Shown: positions 52,387 through 60,684, counted from the first letter of the stretch. The stretch: DNA of 64,000 nucleotides from Sediminibacterium soli (GCF_009939225.1 NZ_JAACJR010000008.1:1665377-1729376), one strand, 5' to 3'. Numbers and translations: made by a program. The notes: generated by a model not told the origin, from the sequence alone.

Positions 52387-52938
52387 TTACCCGGCTTTGA
52401 TCCATTTGGGTTTTTGCCTGAGTACTTTTTTAAAAACGGGACAGTCTTCTGTATGCGCTCCCGGCAGGAAGCCGGTGCTCAACAGGAACTCATTCACGAT
52501 CTCGCCGCCGGTAAAACGGAATGTTTTTTTAAACAGCTTTACCCATGCTTCTTTTGTGAGCGGATGATGTGCCGAAAGCCAGTTCTCGAATGAACCATGG
52601 GTTTGCTGCAGCTGCAGGATGGTTTTTGCATTCTCGATAGCCGCATTTATTTTAAGTCTGTTGCGTATGATGCCCGCATCGTTCATCAGCCGTTCGCGGT
52701 CTTTGTCTGTATACGCCGCAACCTTTTTTACCTCGAAATGATGGTAGGCGCTGCGGAAGCCAGCCTCTTTTTTCAATATCGTTTCCCAGCTAAGACCCGC
52801 CTGGTTGATCTCGAGTACCAGGCGACAGAACAGCTCGTTGTCATCGTGTATCGGAAACCCGTAGCGGGTATCGTGGTAGGTTTTGTGCAGCGCTTTGCGC
52901 TCTTCATTCATCGAATCGATGGCCCGGCAGTAAGACAT
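52387..52938 (-). CDS. tag: DNA-3-methyladenine glycosylase I
   Basis: From ATG at 52938 the protein is 183 residues and starts MSYCRAID, with the zinc Cys4 as in TagI. Family motifs are YHDTRYGFPIHDDNELFCRLVLEINQAGLSWETILKKEAGFRSAYHHF, MNDAGIIRNRLKINAAIENA and the C-terminal zinc ligands in GAHTEDCPVF. It removes 3-methyladenine from DNA. An upstream frame start at 53001 would add 21 residues and break the Cys4 position, so the later ATG is preferred. Confidence 0.92.
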   Translation of the reverse strand: MSYCRAIDSMNEERKALHKTYHDTRYGFPIHDDNELFCRLVLEINQAGLSWETILKKEAGFRSAYHHFEVKKVAAYTDKDRERLMNDAGIIRNRLKINAAIENAKTILQLQQTHGSFENWLSAHHPLTKEAWVKLFKKTFRFTGGEIVNEFLLSTGFLPGAHTEDCPVFKKVLRQKPKWIKAG

Positions 52939-53132
52939 GTTATTGTATGGATTGGCAGACTCAGGTTTGTTCTGCGGTGAATTTTCCCGGTTTATTTCCA
53001 TGCCAGGACCTGGCGTCTGGCGTTTACAGAACAGTAAAAACCCGTGCTTCGCCGGCCATGCATTCGTAACCCGCTTACAAGGTATTTATTTATTTTAATG
53101 CGGGGCATTTCATAATGCCAGCAACCAGGGTA

Positions 53133-53954
53133 TCAAATCTCCGGGCGTTGCACGGTAACGCGCAGGTAGGTTGCCGTAATGGCTGTTTTATCGGGCGAGC
53201 CGCTTTTGTTTTCGGCCTGGAACAATGTTTCCAGTTCCTGTTGCAGGGCGCTGGCTTTCCCGTTTTTTTCTGCGGCTTCAAAGGCATTCATGGTTGGACC
53301 GTAAAATTTCCGGAACGCTTCCACAAATGCCGTGGGAGAATAGGGGGCGTGGAAAGTCCAGGGAGCTCTCTCAAAAGAAATGGCTTCCGCGGGAACGCCT
53401 GCCTGTGTAAACCTTTCGATCACATGGGGCTCCATACCCCAGGTCATCGGGCTGATAAAGCCTTCGGGTGGCGGTGGCGTATAGGCGGAGCTGATCCTGA
53501 GTATCTGTGCCACCAGTGTTGGATCTCCGGGTATCCAGTTTCCCATGATAACCCTTCCACCGGGTTTGGTTACACGCACCATTTCCCTGGCCACATCAAA
53601 TGGTTTGGGTGCAAACATGGCGCCGAATATGCTCATGGTGATATCGAAAGCCGCATCGGGCAGGTCTTTGAGATCAGATGCATCGCCCTGCATGAACACA
53701 CAGTTGTTCAGTCCTTCCTGCAGTACCCTTTTGTTGCCCGCAGCCACCAGGTTATCGGCGATATCAACACCGGTTACGCTGGCCCCGCGTTTGGCGGAAG
53801 GAATCGCGGTGGTTCCATCGCCACAGCCCAGGTCAAGCACTTTGTTTCCGGCGCCGATGCCAAGATCGGCTATCAATGCTTCGCCGCTTTCACGCATGGT
53901 TTCCGCAATGCGCGTAAAGTCTCCTTTTTCCCATAATGCCTTGTTTGGATTCAT
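53133..53954 (-). CDS. Class I SAM-dependent methyltransferase
   Basis: This 273-residue protein has the SAM motif KVLDLGCGDGTTAIPSAKRGASVTGVDIADNLV (about residues 38-70), CVFMQGDASDL, AAFDITMSIFGAMFAPKPFDVAREMVRVTKPGGRVIMGNWIP. The C-terminal part differs from UbiE-type enzymes and may define the substrate, which is unknown. It is a single gene, not tightly spaced to its neighbours. Confidence 0.92.
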   Translation of the reverse strand: MNPNKALWEKGDFTRIAETMRESGEALIADLGIGAGNKVLDLGCGDGTTAIPSAKRGASVTGVDIADNLVAAGNKRVLQEGLNNCVFMQGDASDLKDLPDAAFDITMSIFGAMFAPKPFDVAREMVRVTKPGGRVIMGNWIPGDPTLVAQILRISSAYTPPPPEGFISPMTWGMEPHVIERFTQAGVPAEAISFERAPWTFHAPYSPTAFVEAFRKFYGPTMNAFEAAEKNGKASALQQELETLFQAENKSGSPDKTAITATYLRVTVQRPEI

Positions 53955-54173
53955 AAAGTGTGTTTAGTATTACGGATAATTAGGTACTGCTGGTAGGAAG
54001 TGGCCGTGTGCGGGAATACCAAATTACGGAAGCAAAGCAGAAATTCAAACGCCTGAACATTTATTTTACGGCAATTTTACCGGTATACGCTGGGGTAAAA
54101 AGATGCGAGCCGGCTTCGCCCACAGAAAAATCTGTTGGTAACGAAGGTGTTGATCAACATTTGGCTGCCGGTA

Positions 54174-54752
54174 TCAGTCATGCAACCCTTTACCGGCCAG
54201 GATCTGCGGTGTGTATTTCGCTACGCGCGATTCTCTTGTAACGGATTGTTTGGGTGCGGCAAAATACAGGAGGTAGGCCCGCTGCCTGCCGGGTGTTAAC
54301 GCATGGAATGCTTTTTTCAGCGCTGCATTTTTCGTCAGCACCTGCTGGAATTCTGCAGGTGCTGGAAATTCTTTTGTTTTCTTCAGCGCCACTTTCAAAC
54401 CCGCTTTCTCCACCTCGATCGCTTCGTATACATAGGCTTTCAGCACCCGCTCCAGTTTTGCGATCTCTTTGAGACCGGTAAAACGGATCTGTCTTGATGA
54501 CTGCACATTCTCTGTCTGCTGCACCAGTATGCCGTTTGCATCCTGCAGCAGGGCGCCCTTGAAAAAAAGCAGCGCACAGTAGTCTTTAAAACCGTGTATC
54601 AGCACCAGGTTTTTCTGCTGCAGGGTATAACAGGGACAACCCCATTTCAATTCTTCTGTAAGGCCGCAGTCGAGCAGGATCTCTCTGAGCTTTTCGTATT
54701 CTTTCTGCCAGCTCTTTGCTTTTGCAAAAAAGAAATCAACTTTCGGGTTCAT
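54174..54752 (-). CDS. YdeI/OmpD-associated-like protein with DUF1801 domain
   Basis: This 192-residue protein has the DUF1801 pattern WQKEYEKLREILLDCGLTEELKWGCPCYTLQQKNLVLIHGFKDYCALLFFKG in the first half and the YdeI tail VPAEFQQVL-like stretch LKKAFHALTPGRQRAYLLYFAAPKQSVTRESRVAKYTPQILAGKG. The family is linked to stress and metal handling but has no proven reaction. It is the last gene of the ArsR-SRPBCC-DoxX-YdeI run. Confidence 0.9.
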   Translation of the reverse strand: MNPKVDFFFAKAKSWQKEYEKLREILLDCGLTEELKWGCPCYTLQQKNLVLIHGFKDYCALLFFKGALLQDANGILVQQTENVQSSRQIRFTGLKEIAKLERVLKAYVYEAIEVEKAGLKVALKKTKEFPAPAEFQQVLTKNAALKKAFHALTPGRQRAYLLYFAAPKQSVTRESRVAKYTPQILAGKGLHD

Positions 54753-54761
54753 ATAGTCCGT

Positions 54762-55145
54762 TTATGCGTTCGGGGAAACCGTTTTCCGTGAAGCGGGTCT
54801 GAAATACCGGGACACCACCGTCAGCAGCAATAATAATACCGGTCCGAAAAGTTCGCTGACTTTGTCGCCAACAGCCAGATGGGAAACAATGGCGCCCGAC
54901 ATAGCAAAGAAAAAACCGGCGTAAGCCCATTCTTTCCAAACGGGATATTTCGGCACCAGCACCGCAATCACGCCAAGTATTTTCCACACACCGATTACTG
55001 TCAGAAAATAGTCGGGGTAACCCAGCCGCGCCATCAGCTCGGTTTCTTCTTTTGTTTTCAGTAACTGTACGATGCCGGTTGAAAGCATGCCCAGCGAAAG
55101 CCAGAGCGTGGCGATCCAGTAAATGATCCTGTTTCTTTTTGTCAT
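54762..55145 (-). CDS. DoxX-family membrane protein
   Basis: This 127-residue protein has four hydrophobic segments: IYWIATLWLSLGMLSTGIVQLL, YFLTVIGVWKILGVIAVLVP, YAGFFFAMSGAIVSHLAVG and LFGPVLLLLLTVVSRYF. DoxX/DUF4260-like proteins of this form often sit beside SRPBCC and ArsR genes. The function is unclear; roles in detoxification or membrane redox have been proposed for the family. Confidence 0.85.
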   Translation of the reverse strand: MTKRNRIIYWIATLWLSLGMLSTGIVQLLKTKEETELMARLGYPDYFLTVIGVWKILGVIAVLVPKYPVWKEWAYAGFFFAMSGAIVSHLAVGDKVSELFGPVLLLLLTVVSRYFRPASRKTVSPNA

Positions 55146-55150
55146 AGCGG

Positions 55151-55615
55151 TTATTTTGGTTTGCTGAAAATTTCCTGTATCCGGTTATGGGCCATCTGTA
55201 TCCCCTGCGCAAAGGGCAGCTGCAGCAGGCGGTCTCTCTGTTCAACAGACCTGTATACCGGCTGCATGGTGAGCCGGCTGGTATCCCCGTCAAGACTTTC
55301 AAACTCGAGGTATTCGATCCAGGGACTGAACGGCGTGTTCTCCATCTCAAATGTCCGGGTAATTTTCCGGTTGGTTTCAAATTCATGGATCACGCCGTTG
55401 AAGCCGTGTTTGTTTCCTTTGGGGTCCGTTGTTTCAAAACGCCAGCTTCCGTGCACCCTGTTGTCAAGTGTCAGCACCCGTGTTCCCATCCATTGCGCCA
55501 CAATCTCCGGGTCGGTATAGGCGGTAAAAAGAAGCGGCAACGGCAGCGCAAAATCCCTGGTGATCAGCAGCTCCTGTTTTCCGTCTTCGGCATGTATCCT
55601 GGTTTTCTGTTCCAT
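55151..55615 (-). CDS. SRPBCC (AHSA1-like) family protein
   Basis: This 154-residue protein has the AHSA1 pattern: LLITRDFALPLPLLFTAYTDPEIVAQWMGTRVLTLDNRVHGSWRFETTDPKG, FNGVIHEFETNRKITRTFEME and YLEFESLDGDTSRLTMQPVYRSVEQRD. Such proteins bind a hydrophobic ligand; in these operons, often with an ArsR regulator, the ligand is unknown. It lies 5 bases after the ArsR gene and 5 bases before the DoxX gene. Confidence 0.93.
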   Translation of the reverse strand: MEQKTRIHAEDGKQELLITRDFALPLPLLFTAYTDPEIVAQWMGTRVLTLDNRVHGSWRFETTDPKGNKHGFNGVIHEFETNRKITRTFEMENTPFSPWIEYLEFESLDGDTSRLTMQPVYRSVEQRDRLLQLPFAQGIQMAHNRIQEIFSKPK

Positions 55616-55620
55616 AACGG

Positions 55621-55944
55621 TTATTTTCTGGCTTTGTATTTTTTCATGATGGATTCCAGTTTGTTAAAGCGGTGCTCCCAGATCATCCGGAAGGGTTCAA
55701 TGAACTCTGCCACTTCCTTCATTTTTTTGGCGTTGATATGGTAATACATTTCTCTTCCCTGCTGCTGCTGCCCCAGTAATTCGCATTCCGTCAGTATCTG
55801 CAGGTGTCTGGAAACCGTGGGTCTTGCCGTATCAAAATTGGCGGCTATGGCTCCCGCTGTCATTGCCTGCGATGCCACCAGCAGCAGGATCGCCCTTCGT
55901 GTGGGATCCGCTATCGCCTGGAATGCATCTCTCCGTAAATTCAT
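55621..55944 (-). CDS. ArsR-family winged-helix regulator
   Basis: From ATG at 55944 the product is 107 residues. It begins [75 protein letters not shown], the ArsR helix-turn-helix with the recognition helix at about residues 44-60. Metal-binding Cys/His sites of ArsR/SmtB are not obvious, so the inducer may be organic. It leads the operon and probably represses it through the palindrome in its own promoter (55974-55989). A TTG upstream is a possible but less likely start. Confidence 0.92.
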   Translation of the reverse strand: MNLRRDAFQAIADPTRRAILLLVASQAMTAGAIAANFDTARPTVSRHLQILTECELLGQQQQGREMYYHINAKKMKEVAEFIEPFRMIWEHRFNKLESIMKKYKARK

Positions 55945-55947
55945 TAT

Positions 55948-55994
55948 GTAGCTATTTGACGACAAATATATGTGTAGCTAAATAGCTACGCAAA
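55948..55994 (-). promoter_or_regulatory. ArsR operon promoter with operator palindrome in the spacer
   Basis: On the minus strand TATATTTG (55963-55970) is the -7 box and TTTG (near 55991-55994) the -33 box, about 20 bases apart. The spacer holds GTAGCTATTTAGCTAC (55974-55989), an inverted repeat with 6-base arms; a second half-site GTAGCTATTT (55948-55957, plus strand) overlaps the start of transcription and is a perfect inverse of 55980-55989. This is the expected place for repressor binding. Confidence 0.75.
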
Positions 55995-56070
55995 TTTTTT
56001 TTTCCGATTGGGTACTGCTGCGGGTTAACCGAACACTGCTGCATAGTGCTACCTTTAGGCAAACCCTGTT

Positions 56071-56649
56071 ATGTACGAACAGCTTACCCGTTTTATCCGG
56101 TCGCGTATCTCTGTCAGCAGCGACGAGCTGGAGCGGGCCCTTGCGTACAGCCGGTTCCAGACATATAAAAAGGGGGACTGCCTGCTGCGCGTTGGCGAAT
56201 ATTGCCGGTTCGTGGCTTTTTTAACCAGGGGACTGATCGTGGCCACCATACCCGATGAGGACGGCCATGAGCGGGCCAGCGGATTTATTTACGAGAACTG
56301 TTTTTTTACCTATACCGAAGGCTTGTCGGTTAACCAGCCATCGCATAAGAACCTGGTTGCGCTGGAAGACTGTGAAACACTGATGCTCGATAAAGAAAAA
56401 CTGCGCATTCTTTTCAGGGAGCAGCCAAAATTTGAATCGCTGCTTACACAATTGCTGGCCGATGAGGTACGGTCGCTGTTGCTGCACCAGCAGGCCACCA
56501 AATCGCGCTCGCTGGAAGAACGGTACCTCGATCTGGAGAACCGTTTTCCCAACGCTTTTCAACGGATACCGCAGAAATACCTGGCAGATTACCTGGGCAT
56601 AGAAGCCCCGAGTCTGAGTCGCCTGCGGAAAAGACTGGCAGGTAAATAA
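56071..56649 (+). CDS. Crp/Fnr-family transcriptional regulator
   Basis: A 192-residue protein with a cyclic-nucleotide-like sensor domain (FQTYKKGDCLLRVGEYCRFVAFLTRGLIVAT, residues about 30-65) and a C-terminal region with RYLDLENRFPNAFQRIPQKYLADYLGIEAPSLSRLRKRLA, which is the HTH. Bacteroidota members of this kind regulate nearby genes in a ligand-unknown way. It lies 65 bases upstream of the sterol desaturase gene on the same strand, which is the likely target. TACCTTTA, near the TAnnTTTG consensus, lies before the ATG. Confidence 0.9.
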   Translation: MYEQLTRFIRSRISVSSDELERALAYSRFQTYKKGDCLLRVGEYCRFVAFLTRGLIVATIPDEDGHERASGFIYENCFFTYTEGLSVNQPSHKNLVALEDCETLMLDKEKLRILFREQPKFESLLTQLLADEVRSLLLHQQATKSRSLEERYLDLENRFPNAFQRIPQKYLADYLGIEAPSLSRLRKRLAGK

Positions 56650-56714
56650 GAAATTAACCGGGGTTAAGCAGACACGCTGCGCCGCAAAATAGTTTTGTGC
56701 GGTAAAACCCGCTT

Positions 56715-57485
56715 ATGGATCTGAAAACATTCGTATACCTGCTGCTCGACAATGCCGGCAGGTATTTTTTTGTGGCCGCGCCCGTTTTCTTTCTTTTTTA
56801 TGTACTGCTGAGAAAACGCATTGCCGGAAAAAAGATACAGCTCCGTTTTCCCGGGCTCTCGGATTATGCCCGGGAGATCCTGTATTCCACTTTGTCCATC
56901 ATCATTTTTTCCATTCCGCCGCTGCTGATGTTGTACAGCCCGGTTATACGTCCTTATACCCGGTTTTATACCGATATCAATGAATATGGATGGACATACC
57001 TGGTAGCGGCGTTTCCCCTGCTGTTCCTGCTGCACGACACTTATTTTTACTGGACGCACAGGCTGATACACCACCCGCTGCTGTTTCGCCGGGTACACCT
57101 GGTGCACCACCGGTCAACCAATCCTTCGCCATGGGCCGCTTATGCTTTTTCGCCGTCGGAAGCACTGCTGAATTCACTGATCTTTGTTGTTTTTCTCCTG
57201 GCCATTCCTGTTCACAGCATTCACCTGATGGTGTTCTTTGTGGTGAGCCTGGTTTATAATGTGTACGGTCATCTTGGCTTTGAATTATACCCAAAGGGAT
57301 TTAACCGGCACTGGCTGGGCAGGTGGATCAATACTTCGGTAAGCCATAACCAGCACCACCGGCATTTCAGGGGTAATTACGGTTTGTATTTTACTTTCTG
57401 GGACAGGCTGATGGGTACGCTGCGGACCGATTACGATGCCGCTTTCGATAACCTGAAGAGCAGGAGCAGGGAGCCGGCGGGCTGA
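56715..57485 (+). CDS. Sterol desaturase/fatty-acid hydroxylase family protein
   Basis: This 256-residue membrane protein has the His-box set: HDTYFYWTHRLIHHPLLFRRVHLVHHRSTNPSPW (about residues 110-143) and NHQHH-like HNQHHRHFRGNYGLYFTFWDRLMGT near the end. It is the second member of this family in the window but shares only the motif pattern with the one at 30432. The Crp/Fnr gene just upstream is its probable regulator. The lipid substrate is unknown. Confidence 0.92.
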   Translation: MDLKTFVYLLLDNAGRYFFVAAPVFFLFYVLLRKRIAGKKIQLRFPGLSDYAREILYSTLSIIIFSIPPLLMLYSPVIRPYTRFYTDINEYGWTYLVAAFPLLFLLHDTYFYWTHRLIHHPLLFRRVHLVHHRSTNPSPWAAYAFSPSEALLNSLIFVVFLLAIPVHSIHLMVFFVVSLVYNVYGHLGFELYPKGFNRHWLGRWINTSVSHNQHHRHFRGNYGLYFTFWDRLMGTLRTDYDAAFDNLKSRSREPAG

Positions 57486-57529
57486 GTGGATTTTTGGGCA
57501 CGCGCATACCGTTTGTCGTACCGGCTTTA

Positions 57530-57772
57530 TCAACTGTTCTGTTCTTCCGGCTGCTCAGGCGTGGCATCTGTTTTTGTGGGAACGCTGCAGGATCCGTTGA
57601 AACAGTTTCCTGCCGCGCAGCCGAATGCGAACAGCCCCATGGCCGCAAAATACCCGCCGATCAGCAGACCGGCCCATTCGCGTATGGCGATAGACTGTCC
57701 GATCACCGCGATGCCGATCAGCAGGTACAGCACCCGCTGAAAATTCCATCCGTAGCGTATCCTGTTTTTCAT
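57530..57772 (-). CDS. DUF2892-family small membrane protein
   Basis: An 80-residue protein with the DUF2892 pattern: KNRIRYGWNFQRVLYLLIGIAVIGQSIAIREWAGLLIGGYFAAMGLFAFGCAAGNCFNGSC. Two transmembrane helices are expected. The Cys motif GCAAGNC, plus a further Cys in NGSC, is notable because the DUF6132 protein 0.8 kb away carries a similar GCATGTC. In YgaP-type proteins such segments are fused to rhodanese; here the rhodanese is a separate gene one base upstream. Confidence 0.88.
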   Translation of the reverse strand: MKNRIRYGWNFQRVLYLLIGIAVIGQSIAIREWAGLLIGGYFAAMGLFAFGCAAGNCFNGSCSVPTKTDATPEQPEEQNS

Positions 57773-57773
57773 A

Positions 57774-58091
57774 TCAGGAAATTTTGTTTTGCAGTCCGAT
57801 CCATCCGCCGCCGTTATGCACTTCGCTAAACCCCTGCGAGCGCAGTATGGATTTTGCGGAGGCGCTGCGCATACCCGATGCGCAGCAGGTGATCACCGGT
57901 TTGTCTTTGCTGATCCTGGAAAGGGACGCGCCGAGTTCCTGCAGGGGAATGTTCACCGATCCGGCAATATGTCCTGTATGGTATTCCGGTTTTGTTCTCA
58001 CGTCAATGATCTGTGCGCCATTTGCCACCAGTTCTTTAAAGGGCACTGCGGGACGGCCGATGCCGAATAGGTTTTTTAATTGTTGCAGCAT
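57774..58091 (-). CDS. Rhodanese-like sulfurtransferase
   Basis: This 105-residue protein is a single rhodanese domain: QIIDVRTKPEYHTGHIAGSVNIPLQELGASLSRI, with the active-site loop VITCCASGMRSASAKSIL whose Cys forms the persulfide. The double Cys (CC) at the loop start is unusual but shared with the next rhodanese. It lies one base upstream of the DUF2892 gene, giving a split YgaP-like pair. Confidence 0.9.
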   Translation of the reverse strand: MLQQLKNLFGIGRPAVPFKELVANGAQIIDVRTKPEYHTGHIAGSVNIPLQELGASLSRISKDKPVITCCASGMRSASAKSILRSQGFSEVHNGGGWIGLQNKIS

Positions 58092-58098
58092 GTACTTT

Positions 58099-58338
58099 TT
58101 ATTTTTTGTTTATTAACAGGTCCACATCAAACCAGCTGCCGCCGTTCCGGAGTAAAGAAGCTGCCTGACCGCTGCGGATACCGCTGGCACAGCATAACAG
58201 GATGGGCTGTGGCAGCCCCTGTATTTCGCTGCTGCGTTGCGACAATTCGGCGAGTGGAATATTGATGCTTCCTGTTACGCAACCGGTCGCATATTCGGCG
58301 GGGGTGCGTACGTCGATGACCGTAGGGTTATTGTTCAT
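58099..58338 (-). CDS. Rhodanese-like protein, short
   Basis: From ATG at 58338 the product is 79 residues: VIDVRTPAEYATGCVTGSINIPLAELSQRSSEIQGLPQPILLCCASGIRSGQAASLLRNGGSWFDVD. The active-site loop is LLCCASGIRSGQA, closely matching the neighbouring rhodanese. It is at the low end of size for the domain. It overlaps the DUF6132 gene by 11 bases at its start, so the two are translated together. Likely role: sulfur transfer or persulfide handling. Confidence 0.88.
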   Translation of the reverse strand: MNNNPTVIDVRTPAEYATGCVTGSINIPLAELSQRSSEIQGLPQPILLCCASGIRSGQAASLLRNGGSWFDVDLLINKK

Positions 58339-58528
58339 GGTTCTCCCTTTTTTGTTTTTTTGAAAAAATACCGGTTGCCAAAGCGCCCAATACACCACCA
58401 TAAGCCATACTGCTCAGCGGGTTGGAAGTAATAAGACAGGTGCCGGTGGCACAACCGACAAAATAATAATACGCGTAGCCTGCGAGGATACCGATGGCTG
58501 CGCCCAGTAACCATTTGTACTTTATCAT
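58328..58528 (-). CDS. DUF6132-family small membrane protein
   Basis: A 66-residue protein with a hydrophobic helix pair: LLGAAIGILAGYAYYYFVGCATGTCLITSNPLSSMAYGGVLGALATGIFSKK. The Cys motif GCATGTC matches that of the DUF2892 protein in the same cluster. DUF6132 proteins are found with rhodanese genes in Bacteroidota and probably take part in sulfur compound transport or membrane redox. It overlaps the short rhodanese gene downstream. Confidence 0.88.
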   Translation of the reverse strand: MIKYKWLLGAAIGILAGYAYYYFVGCATGTCLITSNPLSSMAYGGVLGALATGIFSKKQKRENHEQ

Positions 58529-58534
58529 TGTTGA

Positions 58535-58996
58535 TCAGTTGTGTGCCGCGGCTGTTTGTAATTGGTTGCTGAAAATTTCCCTGCCGTTATACACGATCTG
58601 CCAGGTAACGGGGATGATCTTTTTGAGCATATGGCTCACGCCGCAGATCTTTTCCTGCGACAGCATCACCGCGTCGAATGCCGCCGACTGATGGGCTGCC
58701 GCGCCTTTCATTTCGTAAACGATATGGGCCGATATATATTCTATCGGGGGCTGTCTGCTGATTTCGCCGGAGACTTTCAGGTTCAGGTCATCCAGCTGTA
58801 TGCCCTGTTTGCGAAGCAGCGCAATCACATCCATACCTGTGCAGCCCGATAATGCGGTAAGCACAAAAGGTTTGGGAATAGGACCCTGGTCCTCTCCGCC
58901 CACGCGTTCGGGTGCGTCCATGATGATGGTATGACCATTGACAAGTGCGTTGAACTGCATTTTACCCATCCACTGGGTTTCTATTTCATGTTTCAT
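58535..58996 (-). CDS. OsmC-family peroxiredoxin-like protein
   Basis: From ATG at 58996 the product is 153 residues. OsmC features are MQFNALVNGHTIIMDAPERVGGEDQGPIPKPFVLTALSGCTGMDVIALLRKQGIQLDDLNLKVSGEI and a second catalytic Cys in KICGVSHMLKKIIPV. The CTxMD and GVSHML motifs hold the redox Cys pair. It reduces organic hydroperoxides or, in sulfur clusters, protects against polysulfide. It lies 6 bases upstream of the DUF6132 gene. Confidence 0.93.
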   Translation of the reverse strand: MKHEIETQWMGKMQFNALVNGHTIIMDAPERVGGEDQGPIPKPFVLTALSGCTGMDVIALLRKQGIQLDDLNLKVSGEISRQPPIEYISAHIVYEMKGAAAHQSAAFDAVMLSQEKICGVSHMLKKIIPVTWQIVYNGREIFSNQLQTAAAHN

Positions 58997-59072
58997 GTAT
59001 ACCGGTTTACCGTGTAGCGATGTTTTACACTGCAAAATTCAGTTAATGAAACTTACCGTTTGGTGACTTTGG

Positions 59073-59720
59073 TCACAAATCGCCTATGATTTTCAGCTGG
59101 TGGCGGTAGAGCAGGAGTTTTTTGTCGTTTTCCAGCTTTTTCAGCAGGCGGGAGATCACTTCTCTGGAAGAAGCCATTTCTGCGGCGATCTCTTCGTGTG
59201 AGAGGTTGATCAGCGCCGAACCGGTTGCCTTTGATTTTTCTTTCAGGTAACGGGCAAGACGCTCATCCAGTTTCTGAAATGCCAGCTGGTCTATCGCTTT
59301 CAGCAGTTCATTGAATCGGTTGCGGATGGTTCTCATCACAAAGCTTTTCCAGGTGGGGTATTTCGATATCCATTGATCCATCAGCGATATCGGAACGGCG
59401 ATATACTCCGCATCCGTTTCGGCCGTGGCTTTGATCTCGCTCGGGTATTGCTGCATACAGCAGGTAAAGGTCATGGCGCAGCTTTCGTTGGCGTTAACGT
59501 AATACAGCAGCAGTTCCTTACCCGTATCATCCAGCCGCGATATTTTGAGTGTACCGCTGACCAGTAACGGCACAACCCGTATTGTCTGCCCGATATCGAG
59601 CACCGTATCGCCTTCCTTTACCGATAGGTTCACCGCTTTTGCTTCGATCTCGGCAAGCAGGCCCGGTTCAAATGACTGGGCGAAGGTTTCCGGTAAATCC
59701 ATGGCATGAAGGTAAGGCAT
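59073..59720 (-). CDS. Crp/Fnr-family regulator, Cys-rich
   Basis: A 215-residue protein with a cNMP-like domain (KEGDTVLDIGQTIRVVPLLVSGTLKISRLDDTGKELLLYYVNANESCAMTFTCCMQQYPSEIKATAETDAEYIAVP) and a C-terminal HTH (LINLSHEEIAAEMASSREVISRLLKKLEND). A Cys cluster, SCAMTFTCC, lies in the sensor domain where ligands bind in Crp. With a rhodanese/OsmC cluster directly downstream, it is a candidate sensor of sulfane sulfur or oxidants. A second ATG at 59702 is also possible. Confidence 0.92.
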   Translation of the reverse strand: MPYLHAMDLPETFAQSFEPGLLAEIEAKAVNLSVKEGDTVLDIGQTIRVVPLLVSGTLKISRLDDTGKELLLYYVNANESCAMTFTCCMQQYPSEIKATAETDAEYIAVPISLMDQWISKYPTWKSFVMRTIRNRFNELLKAIDQLAFQKLDERLARYLKEKSKATGSALINLSHEEIAAEMASSREVISRLLKKLENDKKLLLYRHQLKIIGDL

Positions 59721-59769
59721 ATCGCAGCGTCAACCGGCTGGTGCCGGCAGCGGTTATTGCATAAGTCCG

Positions 59770-60669
59770 CTATTGATCCGTCGGCTCACTGAGAAACCGG
59801 TTGATCAGTAAAACAATTGCGGCAACCAGGGTGCTGTTCTGCGGTGTGGTGATTTCGCCGATATAGTCACCATGCCCGCCCGGTATTATCGCCAGCCTGG
59901 ACCCCTTGATGAGCCTGTGCATTTCGGTGGCATGTTCGGGAGTGGTAACATCCCTGTCGCCAATGATGATAAAAGCAGGGGCTTTGATGGATCGCAGCTG
60001 TTCGTCGGGAATATCGGGAAATGACTGCATGCGGGCCACGTCGCGCTCATACATACGGCGAAGCGCCTGGGTATCGGGCCGTATCTTTAAAAATTCGTCT
60101 TTGTAAACCTGGGGCATGCCCTCAAAGGTTGGCTTCGACATCATTTCCCAGAACCAGGCCGGCGCACCCGCTTTTTTTGAAAAGGTAGAGGCAACAATGA
60201 TCCTGTCCGTCATCTCCGGATGCCTGATAGCAAACTCCAGGGTGGTGCTTGCCCCATTGCTGAAACCAAACAGACTGGCTTTTTCCACGCGGAGGTATGT
60301 CAGCAAGGCGGCGATATCGTCGGCATCCTGCTGAAAGCTCAGGGGCCTGTCGATATCTGCGGTGTGACCATGGGCCTGCATCTCAACGGCGATCACTTTA
60401 TGGGATGCCGCCAATGCCTGCACTACCCGGCCAAAGCTGGTTTGTAGGGTAGAACCACCGCCATGGATCAGCACCAGGGGTTTACCCGCTCCATGGATCT
60501 CGTAATACATTTTCAGACCGTTTACCGGCGCATAGCCGCTGGTGCCGGCGGGCGGCGATGTTTGCTGCTGCATAGGGTTACCGGAAAGTTGACAACCTGA
60601 AATTATCGAAGCCGTGAATAACAGCCAAACGACTGTTGTTTTCCTTGTATGGCGGATGCTGTTTAACAT
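59770..60669 (-). CDS. Alpha/beta-hydrolase, lipoprotein
   Basis: A 299-residue protein with a lipobox (IISGCQLSG), so probably membrane-anchored. Hydrolase motifs are VLIHGGGSTLQTSFG, the nucleophile in ASLFGFSNGASTTLEFAI, the acid in FIIIGDRDVTTPEHA and the His in IIPGGHGDYIG. It resembles secreted esterases of the RutD/EstA kind; the substrate is unknown. It lies 15 bases downstream of the ABC ATPase gene, on the same strand. Confidence 0.9.
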   Translation of the reverse strand: MLNSIRHTRKTTVVWLLFTASIISGCQLSGNPMQQQTSPPAGTSGYAPVNGLKMYYEIHGAGKPLVLIHGGGSTLQTSFGRVVQALAASHKVIAVEMQAHGHTADIDRPLSFQQDADDIAALLTYLRVEKASLFGFSNGASTTLEFAIRHPEMTDRIIVASTFSKKAGAPAWFWEMMSKPTFEGMPQVYKDEFLKIRPDTQALRRMYERDVARMQSFPDIPDEQLRSIKAPAFIIIGDRDVTTPEHATEMHRLIKGSRLAIIPGGHGDYIGEITTPQNSTLVAAIVLLINRFLSEPTDQ

Positions 60670-60684
60670 GAACAGGCGGCTGGT

